In this document: positions 34,301 to 46,800 of the stretch, piece by piece
Position numbering within the stretch: position 1 is the first letter of the stretch
How the letters are laid out: every line of letters starts with the position of its first letter
NCBI GenBank assembly: GCA_000727475.1
Contig: KL647290.1
Location: 1,486,910 to 1,550,909 of the forward strand
DNA length: 64,000 nucleotides
Origin: Sarcocystis neurona
Taxonomy: Eukaryota; Apicomplexa; Conoidasida; Eucoccidiorida; Sarcocystidae
Reading direction: 5' to 3'
Translations under genes and position numbers: made by a program
The notes under the pieces: model-generated
What the model was told of the DNA's origin: nothing
Seen by the model: only the letters and a program-made list of their open reading frames with translations
Databases searched by the model: none

Positions 34301-37300
34301 TGTCCTCCTCTCTCCCCCCCCCCTCCTCCTCGTCCTTCTTCTGTTGCTGTTCACGCTTCTGCTGTTGTTGCTGTTCGTCCTTCTGCAGCAGCTGCAACGG
34401 CGAAACAGAGGCTCCCGGAGCTGCAGCAGCAGCACCCGCTGCCGCACCGACAGCAAGGGCGGCCGATCCTGTGTCTGCATTATGAAGTACGCGGTTCGCG
34501 TCTTTGCTGCTGCCGCTGACGCTGTTCTGTGTGCTGCTGCAGCCGTCGCTATATGCATGCTTCCTCACAGATGGGTAGGCCCGGGGTGGCAGCTGTTGCA
34601 GCAGCGGTTCCAGCCGCCACACACATACTTTTCCTCCTGTTGCTGACACAGTCCTCTGCAGACGGTTGCTGCTGCTGCCGACGCTGCTGCTGTGCACGTC
34701 ACGTGACCAACTGTTTCTGCTGCTGCTGCTCGAGAAGCCGCCGTCCTCCGAGGTCCTCTTCCTGCAGCTGTCGCCGGCGTCGACGCTACGGCTACTGCCG
34801 CTCTCTGCGATGCTGTTGCTGCGGGAAAAGAGCGTCCTGCGGCAGTTGCAGCTACGGGACCTGTTGCCACACCTCGTGCTACAATTCCCTGAGTTGCTGC
34901 TGCTGCTGCAGCGAGCGACGTGGCCGTTCGTTCTGCATAGGGCCCTCGCCCAGTTGTCGCTGCCGCTGCTGCTGCCGCTCTTCGCGACCGCGGTGTCGCT
35001 GCTTCTGCTGGCAGTGATATCGCAGCTGCTGCTGTTACCTGAGCTGCTGTGGCTTCCGCCTCTGCTGCTACCCAAGGCGTTGCAGCTGGTGCTGCGAGAG
35101 TCGTCCGCGCTTCTGTGGCAGCAGCAACAGCAGCAGCCGCACCAGGAGGCGGATCTGTAGCGCCAGTGACAGGCTTCACAGCTAACTCCTGCAGGGCTTG
35201 CTGCAACTGCTGCAACGTGCGAGAGAAACGGAATCTGCTTCACTCTACGATATCTCACGCTCAGAACTCGCTCGGTAGGTGCTGGTGCTGACGGCTGCTG
35301 CGGTTGCTCATGGTGCTCCGGCTGCCGTTGCTGCTGCGGCTGCTGCTGGTGCGGCTGCTGCTGCTGCGGTGGGCGGTGCTGGCAGTCAGCCGGGTCGACC
35401 GGAGAGCGAGAGGGTTGGTGCGGCCGTTGTGTGTATGACTGAGCCATTTCTTCTGCTGTTGCTCGCGTTTTCTCCTTCCTAGTTTTCCTTTCTTCTAGTA
35501 GGTCCTCTGCGGCCCCCGCTGGGACGTGCTTTCCTGGGTCTGCTGCGACAGTTTCCGTCGCATCGTCTGCTGTTGCTTTCGTAATCCCATCTCGTCCTCT
35601 TGACCGCTCCGGCGGTGCAGTTGCTGCCGGGGTTGCTTCGGCCTCGCCTTCCTCTGCTGCTGCTCCTGCTGCTTCTTCTCTCTCTTTTTCTCTTGTGGCT
35701 GTTCTCCTCGCGTTTTCTCGTGGCTCCTCTCCCTCTTCTGGCTCTTCCTCTTCTTTGATTTCTTCCACCTCTTCATAGACAGAGTAGAAGAAATGCAGGT
35801 TTGCTGCTGCCTTGCCGAAGATGTGCTGCGGGTGCAGCTGCTGTCCTGCAGATGCAGCAGTGCGGCAGCAGCAGCAGCCAGCGGTTCCCACGACAGGTGC
35901 TGCCGCTACTGCTGCTGCTGCCTCTGCTTCTACTGCTGCTGTACGGGGTCCGGCTTCGACAGAGCTGCTGTTGCTGCTCTTCCCGATAGTGGGGGGGGCA
36001 AGGCTGCCTGCATCGCCTCGTTGCATGCTGCTGCTGCGACTGCAGCACGCCGACTCCACCGGAGCCACGGCAGCAGCACGAGCGACGACCGAGTGCCGGA
36101 GGTCAGGGAATACTCCGAGAAGCTTTGCAAGAGACTCGTTCTTCTCCTGCTGCTGTTGCTGCTGATGCTGCTGTGGTTGTTCTCTTGGTTGCGGCTGTTG
36201 CTGCTGCTGCCGTCGCTGGTGCTGTCGCTCCCGCTGTCGGTGTTGCTGCTGCTTTGTTTGCTGCGGTGCATACGTATGACACCGCTGCTGGGGACTCAGG
36301 AAAGGCAGCAGCTGCTGCGAAGCTGCTGCCGTCTCTGCCTGCCGCATGCGTCTCTCCCACTCAAGCAGCCGCTTTACCGATTCATTGATGAAGCTTCGTA
36401 TCTCGTATAAAAAAATTCTCCCGTCCTCGAGCCGCACGCCCAGCAGCACGCGCTGCCTCAACTGCGACGCCGGCTCCACCTCCTCCTGCTGTTGCTCTTC
36501 CTGCTCCTCTCGTTTGGTATGCTGCTGCTGCTCCTGCTTGTAGTGACTCTGCTGCTGCTGCTTGCGCTCTTGCTGCTGCGATCCTTCGTCCTGCTGCGGC
36601 CGCTGCTGCCAGCCGGGCTCAGCAGCGCCGGGTGCACCCCTCGCAGCTGCGTCGCCGCTGCAACTCTTGCGGCAGCTGCCACTCCCACAGCTGCTGCCGC
36701 TCAGGTCACTGCTGCTGCTGAAGTCGCTGCTGCTGCTGAAGGTGCTGCTGCTGTTGAAGTCGCTGCTGCTGATAAAGTCGCTGCTGCTGGTGAGGTCGCT
36801 GCTGTTCCTGCTGTTTTCCCCGCCGCCCGAGAACTTGGTGAGATCCTCGTTTTCACTGCTGTTGCTGCTGCGTTCCGCAAGCAGCAGAGACGCTTCCCTT
36901 TTGACAGCAGCAGCGGTGTCTCCTTTGAAGAAGCGAGCCAGCTCCCCTGCTGCTGCTCCTGATCCTGCCGGTCCATCTTCAATATCTTCGCTTCTTTCTT
37001 CCTTTTCTCTTCCTCCTCCTCTGTGTTGTCCTTCCCTCTCCTCTGCTACACCAGCGGCTTTGCTGTCTTCGTCTGCTCCTCCACCTGCTCGTCGTCGTCT
37101 TTCTCTCTCTGCGCCTCCTGCTGCTGCTGCTGCTTCTGCAGCTGCCGTCGCTCGTCCGCCTCGTGCTGCGGCACCACGTACGACATCCGCCGTCCCTGCT
37201 ACTTCCTCTTCTTCTTTCTGTGCACCACGTGGAGCTGCTGCTGTCGGGGCTGCTGCTGCGTCTGCTGCGCCTCGCCTGGCTTGTTGCAGCACATCACTTC

Positions 37301-40300
37301 TCTCTTCCCACGGCACGTAGCCATGTAACTCACATGCTACGACTCTTCCTTCGAAGCGCAGCTCCGGCAAGTCTGCCTCCTGCAGCTGCAGTTCCCACAG
37401 GTGCTCTCCCTGCTTCCCTTCTCTCCTCCTCCTCCTCCTCTTTCTCGGCTGCTGCTGCTGCTGCGAAGTGTCCGTCCCCACGCGCCGACAGCCCCGTCGA
37501 AGCTGTCGCTGCTGCTGCCGCTGTTGTTGCGCTTGCTGCCGCTGCTGCTGCCGCTGTTGTTGCGCTTGCTGCCGCTGCTGCTGCCGCTGTTGTTGCGCTT
37601 GCTGCCGCTGCTGCTGCTGCAGGGCACCACGAGCGCCGCACAGTCGCTTCCCACACAGACGTGCCGCAGGGCCAAGCAGGCCATTTCTTCTCCTGCTTTT
37701 CCTACTTACAGAAGAAGCGGAAGCGTCAGACCCTTTCGCCACAGCAGCAGCAGCATAGTCGCGTCCTCCTCTCTCTCTGCTCCCACCACGTGGACTGGCC
37801 ACTGTCTGCTGCTGCTGTAGCTGCTGCGAAGCAAAGAGATATGAAAGAGCGGCTCTCCCCGTGACGACGTGGGTGTAGGCACCGGGAAGCAAGGAATCAT
37901 CTGGCATGTGCAGCGCCGGCAGCAGGGGAGAGGCGCCCCTCGGGGTTGCTGCTGCGTCTGCTGCTGCTGGTGTCGCTGCGCCACTTCCTGTCCCGCTGCC
38001 TGCCGCTGCTGCAGATGCTGCTGCTGCTGCTGTCTTGACTGCAGCAGGAGCAGGTGCAGGAGAAGGAGGAGCAGGACGGGAAATAGGTCCTTGTTTCCCC
38101 CCTGCCGTAGCGACAGAAGCAGCACCAGCAGCAGGGGAAGGACGTCGAGACGACGGCGCAGCGTCTGCAGCAGCAGTCGGTCTCTTTTCTTCCTTTTCTT
38201 GTGTGTGCACCACTTCTTCTTCTGCTTTCTTGTCTCCAGCAGTAACAGCAGCAGCAGCAGAACGAGAAGACGTAGTAGTGACCGGGTCACGTAGGCGCCG
38301 CTTTTCTCTGCCTCTTCCTTCCTCTTCTGAAAGTTCTTCTTCTGTCCTACGAGAGGGAACTGCAGCCCAAGCGAGTGTGCGCTTCCTGCCGCGCCTCGTG
38401 GTGCAGTACGGATTCCACACAAGGATAATGCGGGCTACGTCTTCTTCTTCTTCTTCCTCTTCTCCGTCTTCTTTTGCATCTTCCTCTTCTTCTTCATCTT
38501 CCTCTTCTTCTTCTTCTCCTTCTTCCTGGTGTTCTTCTTTGCCTTCTTCTTTTTCTTGTCTGTTCTGAAGAAAAAGGGGGAGGGTGCAACAGGGAGAAGT
38601 TTCACACAGCGGACGAGAAAGAAAGGCGCAAGGGAAGCGCAAAGGCTGACAAAAGAAGAGGCTGGAAAGGAGAGGCGCGGGACGGGAAAATAGAAGACGT
38701 CGCAGAGAAGAAACAGCAGGAGTATCAGCGCAGCCGCAGCAGGAGCCAAAGAGCCGGGGCTCGCAGCAGCAGCACGTACACAACAGCAGCACCCAGCAAC
38801 AGCAGGAGTCTCGAGCAGCAGCAGCTGCAGCAACCAAAAGTGGGGCGAAGGCGCAGCAGCAGCACGTTACAGCAGCAGTTTCGAGCAGCAGTAACAACAG
38901 CAGGCAGAGGAAGGGGTTCGCAACAGCACGTGATGACTGCGGGATGCTGCAACAGCAGCAGCAGTTTCGAGCAGCAGCAGCAGTGGCAATGAGGCAACCT
39001 CCTCACAAGAGAGCAAGAGCAGGGCACAAGAAGGAAGGCTTGTCACGAAGAGCAGCACGGGAGGACGGGGGATGCGGGAATACTCAGCACTGCAGTGTCG
39101 CAGCAGAGAAATTTTCGAAAACTCGTTCTCGCTGTGCCGCCGTCCTTTGAATCCAACAACAGAAGAAGAAAAAAAGTCTCAGGAGCAGCAACAGCAGCAG
39201 CAGCACCAGCAGCAGCAGCACCAGTAGCAGCAGCAGCAACAGACATATGTGCGTGGATGATACTTTGATATGTAAATGGGGAAGGGGAAAGCAAGTCTTT
39301 TTTCTCTTTCTCTTGGTTCTCTTTTTTCTTCCTCTCTCTCTCTCTTCGGCCCTCCCTCTATCTCTCTCTTTACGGATGTATGCACACGCGCGTACCAAAA
39401 ACTACACACATACACACACAGAGGTGCGCACGAGTGCATGCAAGCGCTTCCACAGGTATACATATATATATATATACTTTTGTGCAGTACGCTTCTGTAG
39501 TAACAGAGAGACAAAATTTCCTTCCCAGTCATACATACAAGCATACGTACACAGACACGTTAAGTTCCATGCGCGTGACATGTACCTGCTCCCTAAACAT
39601 ATATACGAGTCTCGTAGAGCGGCACGGTGTGAACAGCTGTTCCTGAGGGCGGCAGCAGCAGCAACTGCTCCAGGAGTGAGAGAACTGCAGAAGAGCAGAG
39701 GCTCACGCAACAGCGAAAATTCAGCAGCAGCAAAAGGTTCAGCAGGGGCAAAAGGTTTAGCAGCAGAAGAGGTGCGACGTGTTCGGAGAGTGTAGAAAAT
39801 CGTAACTTGGGGGCAGCAGCAGCAGTACATATCCGCCTACCGCGCGGCTGCATAAGCTGCCAGATGCGTCCTGACGTACTCCTCTTCCTCCTTTTTTTTT
39901 CTTCTTCTACTCCAGCACAAGCAGGAGGGACGCACGCAGAGCAGCGACATGCGGCAGCTGCAGCAGCAGCAGGAGAGAGATGTGCAGAGCAGCCAGCTGC
40001 AGCCGGCGCAGCTCCAGCAGCAGCACCTGCGTGCTGCTTCTCGAGACGTGGTCGTTCTTCGCTGGGAAAGTAGACAGCTGGCAGCTGCCTCTCTGACGCT
40101 GCTGTCGTTGCGACATTTGCTGCCGCGGTCCCCCCTGCTGCTGTTGTCGCTGTAGCCCAACGAGGGGAAGCAGGAGGAGGAGGAGAAGTTGCTGTTGCTG
40201 CTGTCACGCCTACCGTTGCTGCTGCTGCACCACAGGAAAGAGAAGGAGGAGGCGTTGCTGCAGTTGCTGCTGTTGCAGGAAGAGAAGGTACTGCTGTCCA

Positions 40301-41600
40301 GGTGCCCGCCTCTCCTGCGGGAAATCGAGTAGTCGTCTTGGCTAGAGAGAGAGATGTTTCAGCGTTGCAACAAGCAGCAGCAGCAGAGGGAAAAGACGCA
40401 GCTGCAGGAGCTGCGGCGGCAGCAGGAGCAGCCGACGTGGCAGCAGGAGCAGCAGACAGAGACGCAGCCCCAGCAGCAGCCTCAGCAGCTGCAGCGGCGA
40501 GACGCGTGGCAACAGCAGCACTGGCGTAGGGACGCCTCGGCGGAATAGAGGGAGGAGGAGGCCCAGAAGAACCGGCCACAGCATCTGCGATGGGTGGCGA
40601 GGTGAAGTCTTCGAGCGCTGCCTCCTGCGTTGCTTCGCTTGTGCTGCTGCGGCACGACTGCTGTCCGCTGCCATTACTCCCACCACTGCTGCTGCCCGTC
40701 CTGCTGTCTGTTGCTGCAGTGGCAGCAGCAGGTCCTCCCAAAACCTCGGCGTCCGGCTGCTGCTCCTGTTGTCCATTCCTGCTGCATGTGGAGCAGTCGA
40801 CGACTACACCACGGCAAGGGGTGCTGTCCTTTCTCGAACACGAGAAGGTGCGCGCTGCGTCGTTCCTGCTGCTGCTGTTCCAGCTAGCGACGCTGTTGCT
40901 GCTGCTCGGATTGCAGCTGCTGACGCAGCAGTCCTCGCCGCTGCTGCGACATCTGCCCAAAAACGTGCCAGAGACGTCTGCAGAAGAAAAAGTAGTACCA
41001 CCACCTGGCCGTCCTAAACTCGAAGTTTGCTGCTTCTCCTCCTCCTGCTGCTCCTCCTTCTTCGTCTGTCTCTCCTGCTGCTGTTGTTCCTCCGTCTGCC
41101 TCGCCTTCTCTTGTGTTTCCTGCTCCGGCTGCCTCTCCGGTTGCTGCTGTTTCTCCTCCTTTAGCTTCTGTTGGTGCTGCCGCGCGTGCTCCTGCCGCCG
41201 CGCTTGCTGCTGCTGCCGCACTTGTCGCTGCTGCCGCGCTTGCCCCTGCCGCCGCGCGTGTCGGTCCTGCTGCGCCTGTAGCTGGTGTCGCACTTGCTGC
41301 TGCGTCTTCTCTTCCTGCTCCTTATCGCCCCGCTGTTGCTGCTGCTGCTGTCGCAGGCGCCGCGGGGTTGCGGGCCTTCGCTCGATAATGAGCACCACAT
41401 GCAAACTTCCGATGCCGGAAGGATGTGGGAGAAACAGAGGCGTGTTCTTGCAGAAGGCAGCCGCGTATTTCAACGGCGCGCGTCTTAAGAAGGAGTATGT
41501 AAAAGGTATGGCCTGCAGCTGCAGCGGCGTAGACTGCCACGGCTGCGCGGACGACAGCAGCAGCAGTAGAGCAACAGAGAGAGAAGCACATACATATCAC
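28618..41600 (-). CDS. Large WD40-repeat-like protein with Ala/Gln/Ser-rich insertions and coiled-coil C-terminus (multi-exon)
   Basis: Several blade-like stretches occur in order on the minus strand. Examples are YSFLRRAPLKYAAAF with IGSLHVVLIIERR (~41.4 kb), LLGVRLEDGRIFLYEIRSFI (~36.4 kb), ATGGKVCVWRLEPLL, VMLTSDAGGYLRVWTLASG (~33.8 kb), AVSVNPQLPCVAAVGCVNGR with ILIFDIS (~31.3 kb) and VIGVSSDNSSMLHYW (~29.1 kb). The Gly-Gly-x-Val-x-Val-Trp and Gly-Arg-Ile-x-Ile-Phe-Asp patterns are typical of WD40 blades. The C-terminus is a helical Gln/Leu-rich coiled coil ending at a stop at 28618. Between blades are long Gln, Ala, Ser and Glu runs. WD40 propellers are protein-interaction scaffolds. I cannot name the orthologue. 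Introns carry TA/TG microsatellites, and one contains a 900-base assembly gap. Exon borders are only partly resolved. Confidence 0.55.
31915..33760. repeat. TATG/TATC/TA microsatellite block containing an assembly gap
   Basis: TGTATGTA, TATCTATC and ATATAT tracts flank a run of unknown bases on both sides. Plus-strand ORFs that cross the gap are artefacts of the N run plus Tyr/Ile/Cys-coding microsatellite. By position the block fills an intron of the minus-strand WD40-like gene. Confidence 0.9.
32474..33373. other. Assembly gap (900 N)
   Basis: Exactly 900 unknown bases between CTATCTATGTATG on the left and TATGTATCGTATC on the right. The gap probably hides more of the same tetranucleotide repeat and its length may be a placeholder. 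Confidence 0.99.
33795..38564 (-). CDS. Central exon(s) of the WD40-like gene
   Basis: The minus frame opens after a TTCTTCAG acceptor at 38564 with a long Glu-rich run, then VARIILVWNPYCTTRRGRKR. It continues through Ala, Gln and Ser runs containing propeller-like strands: SLLPGAYTHVVTGRAALSYL, LWELQLQEADLPELRFEGRV with VACELHGYVPWEER, VRLEDGRIFLYEIRSF, VFPDLRHSVVARAAA, and VMLTSDAGGYLRVWTLASG at the 3' end. A GTACCG donor follows Leu-Ala-Ser-Gly at about 33795. Open continuously for roughly 1590 codons, it may still hide short introns. Confidence 0.5.
37518..37616. repeat. 33-bp minisatellite, three copies
   Basis: Three exact or near-exact copies of a unit starting CCGCTGTTGTTGCGCTTGCT. 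On the minus strand it encodes an 11-residue unit made of Gln with two Arg and one Ala. It lies inside the WD40-like gene and preserves its frame. Confidence 0.9.
38565..39779. other. Probable intron with CAG/GCA repeats and C/T tract
   Basis: Short CAG and CACCAG repeats (38700-39240), a C/T-rich tract (39300-39370) and a TA tract near 39460. Both strands carry short low-complexity ORFs. I see no supportable exon between the two adjacent WD40-gene segments. Confidence 0.4.
39780..41530 (-). CDS. Upstream exon(s) of the WD40-like gene
   Basis: The minus frame contains PLQLQAIPFTYSFLRRAPLK, YAAAFCKNTPLFLPHPSGIG and SLHVVLIIERRPATP. A ~110-residue Gln/Glu/Arg-rich low-complexity stretch, Ser- and Ala-rich stretches and a last natural-looking segment (SGRIWQLMQPRGRRICTAAA, PKLRFSTLSEHVAP) follow. 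Both ends are non-repetitive and beta-strand-like. The donor near 39780 and the acceptor near 41530 are estimates, not read from clear sites. Confidence 0.4.
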
Positions 41601-41979
41601 AGGCCACCTGCTGCAGCCACAGAGGAAAACAGCAGCAGCAACAGCAGCAACGGAGAAAGCAATGGTAGCAAGAGCGTAGCTGCTGCAGGGGGACAGCGGG
41701 CCACGGAACAGCCAGGGCTACGGCACCGCACGCAGAGGCAGCAGCAGCAGAGGGGGGCTAGCAGCAGCCGGAGTGGCAGCACCAGCAGCAGCAGGCACAT
41801 CGGCAACACGAACTGCAGCAGCAGGAATAGCAGCACCACGTCAGGGAGCTTCGGCCTACCCTTCACTATCTCTCCTCTGTCTCTCGGTGTAGACGTATGC
41901 ATATACACGCCTGCGTAGATACACATATCTCCTTGGCTACGCAGAACGCGAGTTCCGTGAAAATCTACACGCATAACTA

Positions 41980-42470
41980 CATATGTGTATATGTAGATAT
42001 GTATACACAACTCCATACACGTACACAGTTATAAATATATATAGAGAGAGAGACAGGCGGGTGCACACGGATATGTAGATATGTGGAAATAAATACATAT
42101 ACATACATATACATACATATACATACATATGTATATATATGTACATATGTGTATACACCTACATTAAAATCATATATATACGTATATGCAGGTGTACACG
42201 TATATGCGCAGATGTAAAAATAAATACCTATATGCACATACATATATATATGTAGACAAGTATACATATATACATATACGTATATATATACATACATGCA
42301 TGTAGATACGTAGATACCTAACAACAAGTGCATATGTGTACAAATATATCTATATATACATCTGTATGAACATATATGTGCCTGGATATGTAGACGTGTA
42401 ACAAGAAACACATATGTGCACACACATATTTATATATATGTATATACGTACACATACATATATATGGAGA
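41980..42470. repeat. TA/CATA microsatellite block
   Basis: ACATATACATAC, ATATATGT and related motifs are near continuous here, giving Tyr/Ile/Thr-rich artefact ORFs on both strands. The block separates the WD40-like exons from the exon at 43086-43376. No gene is supported in 41.9-43.0 kb. Confidence 0.9.
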
Positions 42471-43085
42471 GATATGTAGGTGAATAGACACATTTATCTT
42501 ACACAAAAATGTATCTATAGACGTGTGGACTGTGTTGCAAAAACTCCGCGCACGCAGCGACACATACGCCCCGCCGCTCCATAGATCTACAACCACACGC
42601 AGGTCGATCGACCAAGTACGTCTGTGTGTTCCTACACACCAGCAGGCAAATTTTTGCATACAGAGAAAAGACAATGGCAGACAAGATTCGAAGAGGGGAC
42701 GGGGAGGAAGAGAGGAGAAGAAGGATGGGAAGGCTTCTCACGTGGGGCGAGCATCTCGTGAGAGAAATGCCATCAGACTACGTCTGCGCGTGTTGGTGGA
42801 CGTCCACATACAAAGAAGAGAAAACGCAGCCTCCTAGTTAGAGGAGCCAGGAGAACAAGAAAAGGAGAAGAAGGGACGCACACAAAAAGTTCGCGCGATG
42901 GATTTGCTCCTGGCGAGAAGATCTCCTTCGAGAAATGAAACTACGCGTGCGCGTGTGGGTGGACACCCGCAGAGGGAGACACGGGAGAAATACGTCCGCC
43001 TGGCGCAGCGAGAGAGGAGAGGAGAAGAAAAAATGGGAGACACAAGTCTGCGTGGTGAAGTTTGGTCTGTGTGATGAAGTTTCAC

Positions 43086-43376
43086 CTGAAGAACTTCTAC
43101 CCAGTGTTCGTGGTTCTGTTTATAATCTGCTTGCAGGAGCTCGACTTCATGAGGAGACCAGGAGCGCAGCACGCGACTGGGGAGGGAGAGAAATTGCTGC
43201 CGGAGCTGCTGCAGCTGCAACTGCGAGACGCTCGCAATGAGCAGGCCTCGCTTTTCCTTCGCCGCTGCTTCCTCCTGCTGCCGCAGCACCAGCAGTTCCT
43301 CGTCCTCTTCTGCTTCCTGCAGCAGCTGCCACTCCGCGTCCCCTCCCTGCTCCTCCTGCGCGACGGCATCGCTCCG
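43086..43376 (-). CDS. Well-defined 97-codon exon, Gln/Glu-rich helical
   Basis: On the minus strand a CGACCGCAG acceptor and a CTTCAG|GTGAAA donor enclose exactly 291 nt, phase 0 on both sides. The product starts RSDAVAQEEQGGDAEWQLLQ, continues with Glu-rich helix and QLRQQFLSLPSRVLRSWSPH, and ends LLQADYKQNHEHWVEVLQ. It has no homopolymer longer than a few residues, unlike its neighbours. It is probably a 5' exon of the WD40-like gene or of a separate minus-strand gene upstream. I do not recognise a domain; the pattern suggests alpha helices. Confidence 0.55.
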
Positions 43377-43854
43377 CTGCGGTCGAACAGAGGAAGGCGG
43401 ACGCAGAAGAGACACGCGGGACGGTACCACCGAAAAAGCAGAACAGAGGGAAAAGCAAGAAACAACAAAGCGGACGGATGGAAGAAGAAGAAGAAGGGGA
43501 GGACGAGAAGAAAAGAGAGGACGACGAAAACGATGAAAAAGAAGAGGCGGGAGAAGAAAATGACGGAGGGAAGGAATAGGAGTGTCTTCACGTATATACG
43601 ACGAGACCAAGGAGAAGCAGCAGCAGCAGCAGAGGAGGGGGAGGAGCAGGAGGAGAGAACGTCGGATGAGGGAGATGCAGACAGCAGCGAACAGGAAGAA
43701 TGTCTTGCAGGGGAAGGGGGAATATGCGGATACGTACGAAGAAGTTAAAGAGGGGCACGAATTTGACTTTGCATGCTCCTCCCTTTCTCTACCCGTTTCT
43801 TGTTTCTCTCGGGTTTTGGTTCTGCTGGGCGGGGTGCTGCGGGCTGCTGCACCT

Positions 43855-46800
43855 CTAGGTTTTGGGCCACGCGCCGGAGAGGGAAAAGGGACGACAGCAG
43901 CAGCAGCAGACACAGCACAAGCTCGCAGGAGAGAGACGCAGCGGACGCGGCAAAAGCAGAAAAGCCCGGGAAAAAGAATTAGCAGAAACACAAGCAGACC
44001 CAGCAGCGGAAGCAGCGGCAGCCGGACCACCAGCAGAAGCTGACAGCAGAGAAGCAGCAGCAAAAGGAGAAGCAGCGGCGGAAAAAGAAGCAGCAGCAGC
44101 AGCAAAAGAAACAGCAGACGTGGTCAGGAGAGAAGCAGCAGCAGAGGAAGCAGCAGCAGGACAAACAGCAGAAGCAAAAAACAGGGGAGGGCAGAAGGGC
44201 AGCCGCAAAACGGCGACTACCGTTCCGCAGTTGTTGTCGCTACTGTGAGATGAGATGTCCACAGCAGAGGCAGAGGCGCAACCCAGTGCTAACGCATGCT
44301 GGCTGCTGCTCGTAGTTCGTTTTGATCCTACATGTTCGTCTTCCTTCCTTCTCAGTTCTCCTTCTTTTCGTCTCCTCTTTCTTTCCTTCCTCTCTTCTGA
44401 TCTCAAAGTCTGCTGCTTGTTCTTTCCACCCCTCCCTACCTGCGTCGGTTCTCCTCTACGTTCTGGTCCTGCTGCAGCACCTGCTGCAACAGCACGCGCA
44501 GCTCGGCCTTCAGAAGAAGCAGCAGCAGCACCCAAGAAAGCAGCGGCGACACCGCCTGCCGCGCGTGGTACAGCAGCAGAAGCATCAGCTGCAGCGACCT
44601 CAGCATCGGCAGCAGCAGTTGCTGCTGACAGGATTCCTGTCCTCGCAGCAGCAGAAGCGGCACCTTGGACAGCAGCACCCTGGGGAGCAGCAGCAGCAGC
44701 AGCTACGGCGTGTTGGCTCGGCGCCGCGGCACGGGCAGCAGAGAGCCTGTTTCGCTTCCTCCTGCAGCTGCTGCTCAAAGAAACGCCTGAGGCACGCGCT
44801 CCTCCGGTTGCAGGACGAGGAGCCGTGCTGCTGCTGCTTCTTCTTCTTCTCCTACCAGCAGTAACATCAGCTGCTTCTTCCCATCTGCTGCGCTGCTGCC
44901 TGTCTTCCTCTTTTTCCTCCTGCTCTCTCGTCCGCTGTAACGACACTGCAGCTTCCTTCCTCTCCACATGCCTCCTCTCCTCTCGAACCTGCAGTGACGA
45001 GCCCGTAACTCTTTCTTCTTCTGCTGATTTTCGTGCTGCTGTTTCTCCTCCCGCTTCAGTTTCTCCGCGTCCCGGCTGGGCGTGTTCTCCGCTGCACTGC
45101 TGCTGCTGCAGCGCGCTTGCGCCTTCTTCTCCGACTCTGTTGATCCGTCTGCTGCATCTCTGGGTGCACTTCTCTTGCTGCTTCTCCCTCTGCTTCAGGG
45201 TCTCTTCTAGACGCTCGTCTTTCTTGTGGAAAACCGGCAGCGCTGGGTCACTCTGTTTCTCGCTCCCTGCTACTTTTCCGACTGCTGGAGCCATTCGTTC
45301 GGCCGCCGCTGTTTCCCCTGGCACTGCTGCACCAGCGGTTCCTCCTGTTGTCCGCTCCACTGCGGCGGCTCCTTTCCTTGCTGTTGCTGCTGTGAATTCT
45401 CCTTCCGCTTTCGTTGGTGATCTTGCTGCTGACGCACCTTCCCGTCTGCCTCGTGGTTCAACTACTCCTGCTGGCGTCGCACCCACTGCTGCTGCTGCAG
45501 CTTGCGCACTTGCGTCGCTCCTGCTGTTTCTTCTCTCTCTCCCGCTTGCCCTCTCGGCAGTAGACTGATGCCCGGTTGCCGCCGACTGCGGCACGGAGGA
45601 AGAGGAGGAGCAGTCGCAGCAAGAAAAAGAAGAAGGGAGAGATTCTGTTTGTTCGCGAGACGGATCAGCTCGATAGAAACATGCACCTAAAGACGCCGCA
45701 TTTCTCCTCTGCCGCGTCTCCTGCCTGTCAGTGGGCTTGTGGCACCGCTGTTGCGGGTCTTCTTGCTGCTCGTGGCACTGCTGTTGCCGGTGCGGCTGCT
45801 GCTGGTGCTGCTGCTGCTGGTGCTGCTGCTGTTGGCGTGGCTGCTGCTGGTGTGGCTGCTGCTGGTGCGGCTGCTGCGGGTGCGGCTGCTGCTGGTGCTG
45901 CTGCTGGTGGTGCTGGAGATTTCCCTGCTGCGTAGATTCTGAGCTGCGCATGTGGGGGCACAGCCGCTTCGTCGCAGGCGCCAAGGATCCCTTCCCCTCT
46001 CCTCCACTACTGCACTGCTGCAGCCGCCCTCTTTTCTGCTCCGCCTGCTGCTGCGTCTCTTGCGACGCTTCGACCTGCACTGTATGCAGCAGCAAAAGAC
46101 TTTCTCTTGCGGGGGTGCTGTGCTGCAGCTGACTCGCGTCGTCCTTCCCTTCCGGCCTACCTGCTCGCGGCTGCCGCAGTTGTTGCTGCTGATCTTCCTG
46201 CTCCTGTTGTTGCGGGCTGCCCACGCTCTTGCTGCTAACGCTGTCGCTGCTGCTATTGCTGCTGCTGTCGTTGCTATTGCTGCTGCTGCTGCCGCTGCTC
46301 AAGAAACAACCAACATCTTCGTCGGGTCCGTCCGTTTCCTTCTGCCTCCGCTGGCCGCCGTCGTCTGCTCCGTTGACTAATGACCTACTCCAAGTTTCAG
46401 GTTCGCTCCTCATCCTGTCCCTGTTGCTGTCGTTGCTACTGCTACTGCTGCTTCCTCCTTGTCTTCCCGCTCCCCTGGTGCAGCTGCTGCCGCTCCCGCT
46501 TCTGGTGCTGCTGCTTTCGCTGCTGCTTCTCCTCTGTCGCCTCCGTTCTTCGCGGCAGCTGCTGCTGTCAGCCCTCTGGTTGCAGCTTTGCCACGCCCCA
46601 ATGCGAAGAGGGCTGCAGCTTCTGCTGCTGCTGGGGCTGCTGAACGAGTTGCGCCGGTCACGAATGCAGCTGCTGCGATAACTCCATCTGCCGCTGTTGT
46701 TGCTGCTGCAGGGATTCACAGGCATCGCCTCTTCTGCAACACTGACGGTGCTGCTGCTGGTGCTGCTGACGTCCACGTCGTCGAAACTGCTGCTGTTGCT

